The position numbers were made by a program, and so were the translations under genes. The notes under the pieces are model-generated. The model did not search any database. It was not told where the DNA came from and was given only the letters and a program-made list of their open reading frames with translations. DNA of 64,000 bases from Sandaracinobacteroides sp039808025 (GTDB lineage: Bacteria; Pseudomonadota; Alphaproteobacteria; Sphingomonadales; Sphingomonadaceae): NCBI GenBank assembly GCA_039808025.1, contig JBDHSK010000008.1, positions 87,706-151,705 on the forward strand, read 5' to 3'. This document shows positions 8,260-17,982 of the stretch, piece after piece (the stretch's first letter is position 1; each line of letters begins with the position of its first letter).

Positions 8260-9713
8260 CCGGCAACCAGGGCCGCAGCCGCCCGCTGGGTTGCGTCGGT
8301 TATCGGGCCCAGCAGCAGGAAGCCAAGCGGCGAACAGAACAGCGCTGCAGCGGTGATCATGCTGCCGTTCACGACCACCCCGCTACCGCCAACCGGCTCC
8401 ACCACATCGGCGGATCGATCAAGGAACATCACCTTCACAACGCTCAGGTAATAATAGGCGGCAATCACACTGGCGATCACCCCCAGCACGGCCAGCACGA
8501 TCAGGTTGGCTTCGACGGCCGCCATGAACACCGCCAGCTTGCCCATGAAGCCGAACAGCGGTGGCACTCCGGCCAGCGAGAACATGAAGACAGCCATTGC
8601 CGCTGCCAGCCACGGGCGGTGGCGTGCCAACCCTGCCATATCATCGAGCGTTTCAACGGGGCGGCCATCGGCATCAGTCATCAGCAGCACACACAGGAAT
8701 GCGCCGATCATCATCACGATATAGATCAGCAGATACAGCAGCACCGAGCTGACGCCGTTCTGGGTGGCGGCGGCAAAACCCACGAACATGACGCCGACAT
8801 TGTTGATCGAGGAATAGGCCAGCAGGCGCTTGATGTTGCGCTGGCCGATGGCGCCGACTGCCCCCACATACATCGACAGCACCGACATGGCGATGATCAG
8901 CTGCTGCCATTCGGCAACCATGCCGCCGAACGCCCCCATCGTCAGCCGCAGCAGCAACCCCATGGCCGCGACCTTGGGCGCCGAGGCGAAATAGGTGGTG
9001 ACCGGCGTTGGCGCCCCTTCATAGACGTCGGGCGTCCACATGTGGAACGGCACCGACGACAGCTTGAAGCCGAGCCCGCAGATCACGAATACCATGCCGA
9101 TGATCCCGCCGATGCCTGCGGTCTTCGACGACAGATGGGCGGCGATGACATCAAAGCCGATCGATCCGACGAACCCGTACACCAGGCTCACGCCATAGAG
9201 CAGCAAGCCCGATGCCAGCGACCCCAGCACGAAATATTTCAGGCCTGCCTCGGTCGATCGCTCGTCGGTGCGATGAAACGACGCCAGCACATAGCTCGAC
9301 AGGCTCATCAGCTCGAGCCCGACGTAAAGGGTCAGCAGATTGTTGGCCGACACCATGATGAACATGCCGAGCGTTCCCAGCACGATCAGCACCGGATACT
9401 CGAACCGGGCGGCACGCACACGTTCCAGATAGGGAATGGCCAGCAGAACGGCTGCGGCCGCCGCCACCAGCAGCAGTGCTTTCAGGAAGTGCGAGAATGC
9501 ATCAGCCACATAGAGGTCGTTCCACGCCAGAGCGCGGTCGGGCGCCTTGTCGAGAAGGGCGACCGCCGCCATGGCAAACAGCAGCACCGCCCCCCACGAG
9601 AGGCCGCGCAGCGAGCGGTCACCACGGAACACGCCCAGCATCAGCAATACCAGCGTGCCAATGGCCAGCACCACTTCCGGGGCGCCGATCGAAAGAGAGG
9701 CCTCGAGGTTCAT
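8256..9713 (-). CDS. nuoN: NADH-quinone oxidoreductase subunit N
   Basis: This 485-residue antiporter-like subunit of the complex I membrane arm is one of three proton-pumping modules. It is built of many hydrophobic helices and has the family segment VPFHMWTPDVYEGAPTPVT in the middle, where the conserved Lys/His pumping chain lies. The ATG at 9713 overlaps the nuoM stop (ATGA). It is the last nuo gene; birA follows with an overlapping TTG start. Confidence 0.97.
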   Translation of the reverse strand: MNLEASLSIGAPEVVLAIGTLVLLMLGVFRGDRSLRGLSWGAVLLFAMAAVALLDKAPDRALAWNDLYVADAFSHFLKALLLVAAAAAVLLAIPYLERVRAARFEYPVLIVLGTLGMFIMVSANNLLTLYVGLELMSLSSYVLASFHRTDERSTEAGLKYFVLGSLASGLLLYGVSLVYGFVGSIGFDVIAAHLSSKTAGIGGIIGMVFVICGLGFKLSSVPFHMWTPDVYEGAPTPVTTYFASAPKVAAMGLLLRLTMGAFGGMVAEWQQLIIAMSVLSMYVGAVGAIGQRNIKRLLAYSSINNVGVMFVGFAAATQNGVSSVLLYLLIYIVMMIGAFLCVLLMTDADGRPVETLDDMAGLARHRPWLAAAMAVFMFSLAGVPPLFGFMGKLAVFMAAVEANLIVLAVLGVIASVIAAYYYLSVVKVMFLDRSADVVEPVGGSGVVVNGSMITAAALFCSPLGFLLLGPITDATQRAAAALVAG

Positions 9714-11257
9714 GCGTCTACACTTCCGGTTGCTGAAGTGGCGGGGGTGATGGCGGGTTTTGCCACCGGTTTCACCGTATCGGCAGTGCGGGGCGGCCCT
9801 GCCCGTTCAACCCTCGCCATCAGGCTTTCCACCGGTGCCCGCAACGGCGCAAGGAAGGGTGCCGGGTAAAGGCCGATCCACAAGGTAACCACAGCCAACG
9901 GCACCATGATCGCCCATTCGCGGGGATTGAGATCTGGCATGGCGGCCGAATCCTCATGGGTCTGCGCCCCGAACAGCACCCGGCCGAACAGCCACAGCAT
10001 ATAGGCCGACGACAGGATAACCCCGGTCGCCATCACCACACCCACCAGCGTGTTGGCCTGGAACATCCCCATCAGCGACAGGAATTCGCCCACGAAGTTG
10101 GCCGTCCCCGGCAGCGCCACCGACCCCATGGTGAAGATCATGAAGAACATGGCATAGCGAGGCATGTTGGTAGCTACACCACTGTACCTGACGATGTCGC
10201 GGCTATGCAGCCGGTCATAGACGACACCCACGCAAAAGAAGCAGGCTGCCGACACCACGCCATGCGCCAGCATCACCATCACGGCGCCTTCCACCCCCTG
10301 GCGATTGAAGGCGAAGAGGCCTGCCGTCACGAACGCCATGTGCGCCACCGACGAATAGGCCACCAGCTTTTTCATGTCGGTCTGCACCAGCGCCGTCAGC
10401 GCCGTGATCACCAGCGCCGCCATCGACAGGAAGAACATCACATCCATCAACTGCACCGAGGCTTCCGGGAACATCGGCAGCGAGAAGCGCACGAAGCCAT
10501 AGCCCCCCATCTTCAGCAGAACACCGGCCAGAATCATCGACCCGGCGGTCGGCGCCTGCACGTGGGCATCGGGAAGCCAGGTGTGCACCGGCCACATCGG
10601 CAGCTTCACGGCAAAGCTGGCGAAGAAGGCGATCCACAGCCAAAGCTGCGCCTGTTTGGGGAAATCGGTTGCCATAAGTGCCGGGATATCGGTGGTTCCA
10701 GCGGTCATCGCCATCCACATCATCGCCACCAGCATCAGCACCGAGCCAAGGAACGTGTACAGGAAGAACTTGTACGAGGCGTATACCCGGTCCTTGCCGC
10801 CCCACACCCCGATGATCAGGTACATCGGGATCAGGCCGCCTTCGAAGAACACATAGAACAGAAACAGGTCGAGACTGGCGAAAACGCCGATCATCAGCGA
10901 TTCCATCAGCAGGAAGGCGGCAATATATTCGGGCACCCGAACCTTGATGCTGTCCCACCCTGCAAGGATGCTGAGTGGCATCAGGAACACCGACAGCAGG
11001 ATCAGCACCAGGCTGATACCGTCAATTCCGAGGTACCAGCTCATGACACCGCCAAACAGCTCCTGCCGTTCGGTGAACTGGAACGCCGCCGTGCTGTTGT
11101 CGAAGCCGGCCCACAGATAAAGGCCCATGGCAAACAGGACCAACGTCGTCACCAGGCCCAGCCAGCGCGCCGTGCGGGCGCGCGACGGGTCGTCTCCGGG
11201 CGCCACAAGCACCGCCAGTGCCACGATCAGTGGCAGTATGATCATCGCGCTCAGCAT
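9710..11257 (-). CDS. nuoM: NADH-quinone oxidoreductase subunit M
   Basis: This 515-residue proton-pumping subunit of complex I lies in the membrane arm between NuoL and NuoN. The conserved glutamate region FFEGGLIPMYLIIGVWG is present in an early helix, and the signature MWPVHTWLPDAHVQAPTAGS in a middle one. About 14 hydrophobic segments are spread along the protein. The C-terminal tail after the last helix, rich in Pro, Ala and Thr, is longer than in E. coli and ends TSATGSVDA. The start codon touches the nuoL stop. Confidence 0.97.
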   Translation of the reverse strand: MLSAMIILPLIVALAVLVAPGDDPSRARTARWLGLVTTLVLFAMGLYLWAGFDNSTAAFQFTERQELFGGVMSWYLGIDGISLVLILLSVFLMPLSILAGWDSIKVRVPEYIAAFLLMESLMIGVFASLDLFLFYVFFEGGLIPMYLIIGVWGGKDRVYASYKFFLYTFLGSVLMLVAMMWMAMTAGTTDIPALMATDFPKQAQLWLWIAFFASFAVKLPMWPVHTWLPDAHVQAPTAGSMILAGVLLKMGGYGFVRFSLPMFPEASVQLMDVMFFLSMAALVITALTALVQTDMKKLVAYSSVAHMAFVTAGLFAFNRQGVEGAVMVMLAHGVVSAACFFCVGVVYDRLHSRDIVRYSGVATNMPRYAMFFMIFTMGSVALPGTANFVGEFLSLMGMFQANTLVGVVMATGVILSSAYMLWLFGRVLFGAQTHEDSAAMPDLNPREWAIMVPLAVVTLWIGLYPAPFLAPLRAPVESLMARVERAGPPRTADTVKPVAKPAITPATSATGSVDA

Positions 11258-13273
11258 TTACCCGACCATGAACCAAGTGATGAAGGCAGCCACACCGATC
11301 AGCATCACGAAGGCGTAGCTATAGAGAAAACCGGTCTGCAGCCGATGGGCCGTCGACGAGCCAACCGATACCAGCTCGGCCCAGCCGTCGGCGCCGAAGC
11401 CGTCGATCAGCTTCTTGTCGGCGCGCCAGAACAGCCGTCCCAGCCAGTTGGCGGGACGGATGACCAGCAGATCGTAAAGCTCGTCGAAATACCATTTGTT
11501 CTGCAGGAACCGGTGGAGGTCGCGGAACTGCGCCACAAAGCGATCGGCAAAGTCCCGGCTGCGGATATAGACAAGGAAGGCGATCAGCAGGCCGATGGCC
11601 ATGGCTGCAAATGGCGCCCAATGCACCCAGCCCGGCACATGATGCAGCGATTCCATCAACGCGTGGTTGAACGACAGTGTCCCCGCCCAGAATTGTTTAT
11701 CGCCGACGAAATAATCGTTGAAGATCAAACCAGCGACCAGCGCCCCGATCGACAGCAGCACCAGCGGCACCGTCATCACCCAGCTGCTTTCATGCGGCTG
11801 ATAGCCCGCCGTGCCATCACTTTCTTCGTGCGCGGCTGTTACCTGGTGGGCGTGCGCATCATGAGAGCCGTGGCTGTCGTGACCATGGTTTCCATGAACC
11901 GCGTGCTGAATATGTTCCGACTGTTCCCACCGCGGTTTCTGGAAGAAGGTCAGGAAGATCAGCCGCCAGCTGTAGAAACTGGTGAGCGTGGCGGCAAAAA
12001 TACCCGCCCAGAACGCCACCTGTCCGGATTCATTGCCCTTCATGAAGGCAGCGAACAGCACGGCATCCTTCGAAAAATAGCCCGATGTATAATTGAGGCC
12101 GGTGATGGCGACGGTGCCGATCACCATCACTGCAAAGGTCAGTGGAATGGCTTTGCGCAGCCCGCCATAAAAACGCATGTCCTGCTCGTGGTGCATGGCG
12201 TTGATCACCGAACCCGCCCCCAGGAACAGCAGCGCCTTGAAAAAGGCATGGGTGAACAGGTGGAACATGGCGGCGCCATAGGCCCCGACACCGGCTGCAA
12301 AGAACATGTAGCCCAGCTGCGAACAGGTGGAGTAGGCGATCACCCGCTTGATGTCGTTCTGGGTGGTGGCAACCGTGGCCGCGAACACGGCCGTGAAGGC
12401 ACCAACATAGGTGACGACAGTAGAGGCGGTGACCGAGGCTTCATAAAGGGGCGACATGCGGCATACCAGGAACACCCCGGCCGTCACCATGGTGGCAGCA
12501 TGGATGAGGGCGGAAACCGGAGTCGGCCCCTCCATCGCGTCGGGAAGCCAGGTGTGCAACGGCACCTGCGCCGATTTGGCCATCGCCCCCACGAACAGCA
12601 GCAACCCTGCCGTGGTGAGCGCATCGACCGACATGCCAAGGAAGGTGAAAGTCGTGCCCTTCATCGCCGGAACCCCGGCGAGAATGGTATCGATATCGGT
12701 GGTTCCGAACAGCACGAACAGGGTGAACACCCCCAGCAGGAACCCGAAATCACCCACCCGGTTCATCACGAAGGCCTTGATTCCGGCCGTCCACGCCGAA
12801 CGCTTTTCATACCAGAAGCCGATCAGCAGATATGAGGCGAGGCCCACCCCTTCCCAGCCGAAGAACAGCTGCACAAGGTTGTCGGCGGTCACCAGCGCCA
12901 GCATGGCGAAGGTGAACAGCGACAGATAGGCGAAAAACCGCGGCTGATCGGGGTCTTCCGCCATGTAGCCCCAGCTATAGAGATGGACCAGCGCCGAGAC
13001 CGAGGTGATGACGACCAGCATCACACCTGTCAGCATGTCGACGCGCAAGGTCCAGTCGACATGGAAACGGCCGCTGCTGATCCACTGCATCACCACATGG
13101 TCGCTGGCGGGCGCGCCCCCCATCAGGCCGAGAAACACCACCCACGACAGCGCGCACGATACGACCAGCGCGCCCGTTGTCACCAGCTTGGCTGCGGTAT
13201 TGCCAATGGTGCGGTTGCCAAGCCCGGCGATCAGAAAAGCCAGCAGCGGCAAAAAGACGATTAGCTGGATCAT
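11258..13273 (-). CDS. nuoL: NADH-quinone oxidoreductase subunit L
   Basis: This 671-residue distal proton-pumping subunit of complex I, in other members, sends a long amphipathic helix back along the membrane arm. Signature: VPLHTWLPDAMEGPTPVSA followed by LIHAATMVTAGVFLV. The frame is open to 13348, but the ATG at 13273 is right after the nuoK stop and begins MIQLIVFLPLLAF, the family start. A cytosolic or periplasmic loop encoded near 11840-11920 is strikingly histidine-rich, with a run such as HGNHGHDSHGSHDAHAH. Confidence 0.97.
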   Translation of the reverse strand: MIQLIVFLPLLAFLIAGLGNRTIGNTAAKLVTTGALVVSCALSWVVFLGLMGGAPASDHVVMQWISSGRFHVDWTLRVDMLTGVMLVVITSVSALVHLYSWGYMAEDPDQPRFFAYLSLFTFAMLALVTADNLVQLFFGWEGVGLASYLLIGFWYEKRSAWTAGIKAFVMNRVGDFGFLLGVFTLFVLFGTTDIDTILAGVPAMKGTTFTFLGMSVDALTTAGLLLFVGAMAKSAQVPLHTWLPDAMEGPTPVSALIHAATMVTAGVFLVCRMSPLYEASVTASTVVTYVGAFTAVFAATVATTQNDIKRVIAYSTCSQLGYMFFAAGVGAYGAAMFHLFTHAFFKALLFLGAGSVINAMHHEQDMRFYGGLRKAIPLTFAVMVIGTVAITGLNYTSGYFSKDAVLFAAFMKGNESGQVAFWAGIFAATLTSFYSWRLIFLTFFQKPRWEQSEHIQHAVHGNHGHDSHGSHDAHAHQVTAAHEESDGTAGYQPHESSWVMTVPLVLLSIGALVAGLIFNDYFVGDKQFWAGTLSFNHALMESLHHVPGWVHWAPFAAMAIGLLIAFLVYIRSRDFADRFVAQFRDLHRFLQNKWYFDELYDLLVIRPANWLGRLFWRADKKLIDGFGADGWAELVSVGSSTAHRLQTGFLYSYAFVMLIGVAAFITWFMVG

Positions 13274-13274
13274 T

Positions 13275-13580
13275 TCAGCCCTGCATCTGGCGGGCATCGT
13301 CGACGGCGATGGTTCCGCGGTTCCGGAAATAGACGACAAGTATGGCAAGCCCGATCGCCGCCTCGCCGGCGGCCACCGTCAGCACGAACATGGTGAAGAT
13401 CTGCCCGACCATGTCACCAAGGAACACGGAAAAGGCGACCAGGTTGATGTTCACCGCCAGCAGGATCAGCTCGATCGACATCAGGATGACGATGATGTTC
13501 TTGCGGTTGATGAAGATTCCGAGCACGCCGATGGTGAACAACAGGGCGCTGACGACCAGATAATGCCCGATCCCGATCAT
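13275..13580 (-). CDS. nuoK: NADH-quinone oxidoreductase subunit K
   Basis: This 101-residue subunit with three membrane helices is the normal NuoK length. The conserved acidic residues that form part of the central proton path are in the segments MSIELILLAVNINLVAFS and AAGEAAIGLAILV. A longer frame extends upstream through nuoJ and is rejected; the ATG at 13580 overlaps the nuoJ stop by four bases and starts the family sequence MIGIGHYLVVSALLF. Confidence 0.96.
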   Translation of the reverse strand: MIGIGHYLVVSALLFTIGVLGIFINRKNIIVILMSIELILLAVNINLVAFSVFLGDMVGQIFTMFVLTVAAGEAAIGLAILVVYFRNRGTIAVDDARQMQG

Positions 13581-14221
13581 TCCACGTCCTCTTCGATGCG
13601 CACCCCGGCCGAGGTATCGATCCCCACACCCACGGCCGGACGTTCGTTGCGGATGGTTTCCGAGACATCGCGCCGCCGCTGACGGCTGAAGTTCTGCCGT
13701 TTCACGCCCGGCCGGTGGCGCATGGTCAGCACGATCGCTCCGATCATGGCGGTCAGCAGGATCATGCCGGCCATCTCGAAGATCAGCACATAATCCGTGT
13801 ACAGCAGGACGCCCAGCGACTGGGTATTGGTGAGCTCGGGCCGCACGGGGGCAGCGCGCGTGGCCATGACCGTGTCGCCGAACGTCCAGCCCATGCCGAT
13901 CGCGGCCAGCTCCGAGGCGATGACCAGACCGATCAGCAGACCAAAGGGCAGATACTGGGCGAACCCGGCCCGCAGTTCGGTGAAATCGATGTCCAGCATC
14001 ATCACCACGAACAGGAACAATACGGCGACGGCCCCGACATAGACGATCACCAGGATGACGGCGATGAACTCGGCCCCGATCACCAGGAACAGGCCGGCGG
14101 CGTTGAAAAACGCCAGAATCAGCCACAAGACCGAGTGAACCGGATTGCGCGCCAGAATCACCATCAGCCCTGAGAGCAGGACGATGCCGGCGAACATATA
14201 GAAGATGGCTGCCTGAATCAC
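13577..14221 (-). CDS. nuoJ: NADH-quinone oxidoreductase subunit J
   Basis: This 214-residue five-helix membrane subunit of complex I has the conserved third helix segment VILVIVYVGAVAVLFLFVVM, followed by MLDIDF. The start is taken as the GTG at 14221, which gives the family opening (V/M)IQAAIFYMFAG; an ATG at 14293 in the same frame would overlap nuoI and add 24 non-conserved residues. The C-terminal tail after the last helix is long and basic and has no recognised function. Confidence 0.93.
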   Translation of the reverse strand: MIQAAIFYMFAGIVLLSGLMVILARNPVHSVLWLILAFFNAAGLFLVIGAEFIAVILVIVYVGAVAVLFLFVVMMLDIDFTELRAGFAQYLPFGLLIGLVIASELAAIGMGWTFGDTVMATRAAPVRPELTNTQSLGVLLYTDYVLIFEMAGMILLTAMIGAIVLTMRHRPGVKRQNFSRQRRRDVSETIRNERPAVGVGIDTSAGVRIEEDVE

Positions 14222-14267
14222 CGGATGCCGTCGCCCCTGAAAATCATGGTTCTGCGTTCCCGCCCGC

Positions 14268-14753
14268 TTAGCGCCACTTGGCGTCAGCGGCAATGTTTGC
14301 CGCCAGCGCCCGCTCCCAGCGCTCGCCGTTGGCCAGCAGCTTCTGTTTGTCGTACATCAGTTCCTCGCGGGTTTCCGTCGAGAATTCGAAGTTCGGCCCC
14401 TCGACGATGGCGTCGACCGGGCAGGCCTCCTGACAGAACCCGCAGTATATGCACTTGGTCATGTCGATGTCGTAGCGCGTGGTGCGGCGGCTGCCGTCGG
14501 CGCGCGGTTCGGCCTCGATGGTGATCGCCTGCGCCGGGCAGACGGCCTCACACAATTTGCAGGCGATGCAGCGTTCCTCGCCGTTGGGATAGCGGCGCAG
14601 CGCGTGTTCGCCACGAAATCGCGGCGAGATCGGCCCCTTTTCATAGGGGAAGTTCACCGTGCTCTTGGGGCGGAACACATATTTCAGGGTCAGCCAGTGC
14701 GCCTTCACGAACTCGACGAGCAGCAGCGAAGTGGCGGATTCCGCAAGTCTCAT
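14268..14753 (-). CDS. nuoI: NADH-quinone oxidoreductase subunit I (2x[4Fe-4S])
   Basis: This 161-residue peripheral-arm subunit carries clusters N6a and N6b. Two CxxCxxCxxxCP motifs are complete: cysteines at 62, 65, 68 and 72, and at 101, 104, 107 and 111. The N-terminal amphipathic segment VEFVKAHWLTLKYVF would anchor it on NuoH. The frame is open further upstream, but the ATG at 14753 overlaps the nuoH stop (ATGA) and matches the family start. Confidence 0.97.
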   Translation of the reverse strand: MRLAESATSLLLVEFVKAHWLTLKYVFRPKSTVNFPYEKGPISPRFRGEHALRRYPNGEERCIACKLCEAVCPAQAITIEAEPRADGSRRTTRYDIDMTKCIYCGFCQEACPVDAIVEGPNFEFSTETREELMYDKQKLLANGERWERALAANIAADAKWR

Positions 14754-15805
14754 GCCGCACCTCCCGCGAAATGACCGGTGAACACCAGCCAGCCCGACAC
14801 CAGGGCCACCCAGAACAGCGACAACGGCAGGAAGATCTTCCAGCCCAGTCGCATCAGCTGGTCGTAGCGATACCTTGGCACCGTCGCCTTCACCCAGGCG
14901 AACACGAAGAACATGAACAGGATCTTGGCGAACAGCCACAGAATGCCCGGCACCAGATACAGGGGCGCCCAGTCGAACGGTGGCAGATAGCCCCCCAGGA
15001 ACAGGATCGACATCATCGCGCACATCAGCAGCACGTTGATGTATTCCCCAAGGAAGAACAGCGCGAAGGTCATCGACGAATATTCGACCTGATACCCGGC
15101 CACCAGTTCGGCTTCGGCTTCGGGAAGATCGAAGGGCGGCCGGTTGGTTTCCGCGAGCGCCGAGATCAGGAAGACGACCCCCATGGGGAACAGCAGCGGG
15201 TTGAACATGTTGCCGTTCAGGAAGCCCAGCACATTGCCGCGCTGGCTCTCAACGATGGTCGTCAGGTTGAAGCTGGAAGCGTAGAGGACGACGGTGATGA
15301 TCACCAGCCCGATCGACACTTCATAACTCACCATCTGCGCGGCCGAGCGCATGCCCCCCAGAAACGGGTATTTCGAGTTGGAGGCCCAGCCCGACATGAT
15401 GATTCCGTAAACCCCCATCGACGAGATGGCGAACAGGAACAGCACGCCGACATCGATATCCGACAGCACCCAGCCATGATCGAAGGGGATGACCGCCCAT
15501 GCCACCAGCGCCAGCACGAAGGTGATGACCGGCGCCAGAAAGAACACGCCCTTGTTGGCGCCTGTTGGAACGATGGTTTCCTTGAGGAACAGCTTGATGC
15601 CGTCGGCAAAGGGCTGAAGCAACCCCACGGGCCCCACCACATTGGGGCCGCGCCGCATCTGCATCGCCGCCCATACCTTGCGGTCCACCCAGGTTGACAT
15701 CGCCATCGCCAGCATCAGCGGCAGGGCAATGATGAGGATCAGCGCCAGATGCGCAAGCAGATAGCCGGGAATTTCTCCGGCCCAGCTCTGAAACCAGGCG
15801 GTCAT
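14750..15805 (-). CDS. nuoH: NADH-quinone oxidoreductase subunit H
   Basis: This 351-residue membrane subunit forms the quinone chamber and the first proton channel of complex I. Family motifs: VDRKVWAAMQMRRGPNVVGP in the first cytosolic loop, the acidic stretch ETNRPPFDLPEAEAELVAGY and YSSMTFALFFLGEY. The frame is open to 16009, but the ATG at 15805 overlaps nuoG and precedes the first hydrophobic helix. Eight hydrophobic segments are visible. Confidence 0.97.
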   Translation of the reverse strand: MTAWFQSWAGEIPGYLLAHLALILIIALPLMLAMAMSTWVDRKVWAAMQMRRGPNVVGPVGLLQPFADGIKLFLKETIVPTGANKGVFFLAPVITFVLALVAWAVIPFDHGWVLSDIDVGVLFLFAISSMGVYGIIMSGWASNSKYPFLGGMRSAAQMVSYEVSIGLVIITVVLYASSFNLTTIVESQRGNVLGFLNGNMFNPLLFPMGVVFLISALAETNRPPFDLPEAEAELVAGYQVEYSSMTFALFFLGEYINVLLMCAMMSILFLGGYLPPFDWAPLYLVPGILWLFAKILFMFFVFAWVKATVPRYRYDQLMRLGWKIFLPLSLFWVALVSGWLVFTGHFAGGAA

Positions 15806-17802
15806 TCCGCGGCCTCCGCAAACGAGGGCTTGCGCCCTTCCAGAATCTCGACCACGCAGTCGCGCATGGTGGGGCTGGCGCGCAATATCGGGTTCGACAG
15901 ATAGAAGCTGTGCCGCCGCTTGCGGGCCGGGCCGGCGGGTGCCGCCGACGCCGCATACTGGCCGGAAGCGCCGGCCGGCAGCATCCCTTCGCGCACCAGT
16001 GCCGGCCATTCGGAGCCGATGCGCTGGCGCAACTGGTCGAGCGAATCATAGCCAAGCGTCACCTCGAGCACCTCGGCGAGGGCGCGCAGCACCGTCCAGT
16101 CTTCGCGGGCATCACCGGGCGGGAAGGTGGAACGCAGCGACCGCTGCACCCGCCCTTCCATGTTCACATAGGTGCCGGGCTTTTCCGACCAGGCACCGCC
16201 CGGCAGGATGATGTCGGCCGCCGCAGCCCCACGGTCACCGTGTGAGCCGATATAAACGATGGTGGAGCCGGCAAACGGCGCCAGATCGATTTCATCTACC
16301 CCCAGAAGCAACAGCAGCCTGGGCGGCCGCGCCGCCAGCGCCGCCATCCCCTCGCCGGCCCAGCCGGTGGTCATGGCGCCGCCCAGCGAGGCTGCGACCG
16401 GAAGCACGTTGAAGCCGTTCCATCCGTCGCGCACGAACCCCAGCGCTTGCGCCGCCTGCAGCACGGACGCACTGGCATTGCGGCTTCCGATCAGGATCAC
16501 TGGCCGTTGCGCCTTGGCCAGTGCCTCGGTCAGCACGGCCGGCGGGTTGGCAAGCAGGCCCATATCGTCGCCCAGCAGGGTGAGCGGGTAGGAAGGGTCA
16601 AGCCCTTCGCCAATGCGGAACACCTTGGCCCCGCCCTTGCGCACGGCTTTCCGGATGCGGCTGTTCACCAGTGGCGCATCGAGGCGCGGGTCAGAGCCGG
16701 CGATCAGCACCAGATCGGCCTTCTCGATTCCGGCGATGGTGGTTTTCAGCCGCCAGTCGTCGTCCACATATTCGGCGCCGTCGGTGCGGCACTCCAGCCG
16801 GGCGGAGCCAAGGCCGGTCAGCAGATCCTTGGCGGCCACCATTTCCTCGAGCGCGCACAATTCCCCGGCAATCGCCGCGATGTCGCTGCCCTCCACGCCG
16901 GTAAGTGCCGCCCTGACCGCCTGGAAGGCCTCGGGCCAGGTCGCTGCCGTCAGCTGGCCGTTGCGCTTCACCCATGGCCGGTCGAGCCGGCGCTCCTTCA
17001 GGCCATCGGCCCCGAAGCGCGACACGTCGGAAATCCATTCTTCGTTGACATCGTCGTTGACGCGCGGAGTCACCCGCACCACCGCCCCTGAACGGGCGCC
17101 AACCGTGATGTTCGAGCCCACGGCGTCCATCACGTCGATGCCGTCGGTGCGCTTCAGCTCCCACGGGCGCGCCTCGAAGGCATAGGGCTTGGCGGTCAAT
17201 GCCCCGACCGGACACAGATCGATCACATTACCCGAGAGTTCCGAAGTGACGGCCTGTTCGAGGTACGAAGTGATCTGCATGTCCTCGCCGCGATAGAGCG
17301 CGCCGATTTCCTCAACACCGCCCACCTCGGTGGCAAAGCGGATGCAACGCGTGCAGTGGATGCAGCGCGTCATCACCGTCTTGATCAGCGGCCCCATGTA
17401 TTTTTCGGTGACCGCCCGCTTGTTTTCCTCAAAGCGCGAGTAACCGCGGCCATAGGCAATCGCCTGATCCTGCAGGTCGCACTCGCCGCCCTGGTCGCAG
17501 ATCGGGCAATCCAGCGGGTGGTTGATGAGCAGAAACTCCATCACCCCCTGCCGCGCCTTCTTCACCATCGGCGAATCCGTGCGGATGGTCTGGCCATCGG
17601 CCGCCGGCAAAGCGCAGCTGGCCTGCGGCTTGGGCGGGCCGGGTGCCACTTCCACCAGACACATCCGGCAGTTGCCGGCAATCGACAGCCGTTCGTGATA
17701 GCAGAAGCGCGGAATCTCCTTGCCGGCTGCCTCGCAGGCCTGCATCACCGTGGCGCCGGCCGGCACCTCCACCTCTATTCCATCGACGGTTACCTTGGGC
17801 AT
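15802..17802 (-). CDS. nuoG: NADH-quinone oxidoreductase subunit G
   Basis: This 666-residue peripheral-arm subunit has an N-terminal 2Fe-2S domain (cysteines in RFCYHERLSIAGNCRMC), the His-Cys cluster motif HPLDCPICDQGGECDLQD, a further TRCIHCTRCIRF motif and a large C-terminal molybdopterin-oxidoreductase-like region without catalytic function in complex I. The length is typical of alphaproteobacteria and shorter than the E. coli protein. A 180-base gap separates it from nuoF, the only real gap inside the nuo genes. Confidence 0.97.
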   Translation of the reverse strand: MPKVTVDGIEVEVPAGATVMQACEAAGKEIPRFCYHERLSIAGNCRMCLVEVAPGPPKPQASCALPAADGQTIRTDSPMVKKARQGVMEFLLINHPLDCPICDQGGECDLQDQAIAYGRGYSRFEENKRAVTEKYMGPLIKTVMTRCIHCTRCIRFATEVGGVEEIGALYRGEDMQITSYLEQAVTSELSGNVIDLCPVGALTAKPYAFEARPWELKRTDGIDVMDAVGSNITVGARSGAVVRVTPRVNDDVNEEWISDVSRFGADGLKERRLDRPWVKRNGQLTAATWPEAFQAVRAALTGVEGSDIAAIAGELCALEEMVAAKDLLTGLGSARLECRTDGAEYVDDDWRLKTTIAGIEKADLVLIAGSDPRLDAPLVNSRIRKAVRKGGAKVFRIGEGLDPSYPLTLLGDDMGLLANPPAVLTEALAKAQRPVILIGSRNASASVLQAAQALGFVRDGWNGFNVLPVAASLGGAMTTGWAGEGMAALAARPPRLLLLLGVDEIDLAPFAGSTIVYIGSHGDRGAAAADIILPGGAWSEKPGTYVNMEGRVQRSLRSTFPPGDAREDWTVLRALAEVLEVTLGYDSLDQLRQRIGSEWPALVREGMLPAGASGQYAASAAPAGPARKRRHSFYLSNPILRASPTMRDCVVEILEGRKPSFAEAAE

Positions 17803-17811
17803 GGCGGTGCC

Positions 17812-17892
17812 TTAGCCCCTCCATTCACAGATGGGAAGCGCCCGCGTGACCGCGCGACACAGGAAGTCTTTGTTGTTGCGAGCGATTCTCAT
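17812..17892 (-). CDS. Possible 26-codon small ORF between nuoF and nuoG
   Basis: In the 180-base nuoF-nuoG gap an ATG at 17892 opens a 26-codon frame (starting MRIARNNKDFLC, ending CEWRG) that stops nine bases before nuoG. An AGGTGAG sequence lies four bases before the ATG and could bind the ribosome. Nothing similar is recognised. It could be a real small protein, a translational coupling leader for nuoG, or chance. Only the placement and the ribosome-binding-like sequence support it. Confidence 0.25.
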   Translation of the reverse strand: MRIARNNKDFLCRAVTRALPICEWRG

Positions 17893-17982
17893 AAACTCAC
17901 CTGCACTTCGGTAAACCCGTCAGGCAGCCGTCACGGCATCCCGCCGGCCAGTTCCTTGCACCCATGGACATTTCCGGCGCCG

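Noticed and set aside
9956..12835. Open frame of 959 codons on the plus strand
   Set aside because: It lies opposite nuoM and nuoL and is dominated by His, Arg and Gln, the usual complement of membrane protein genes.
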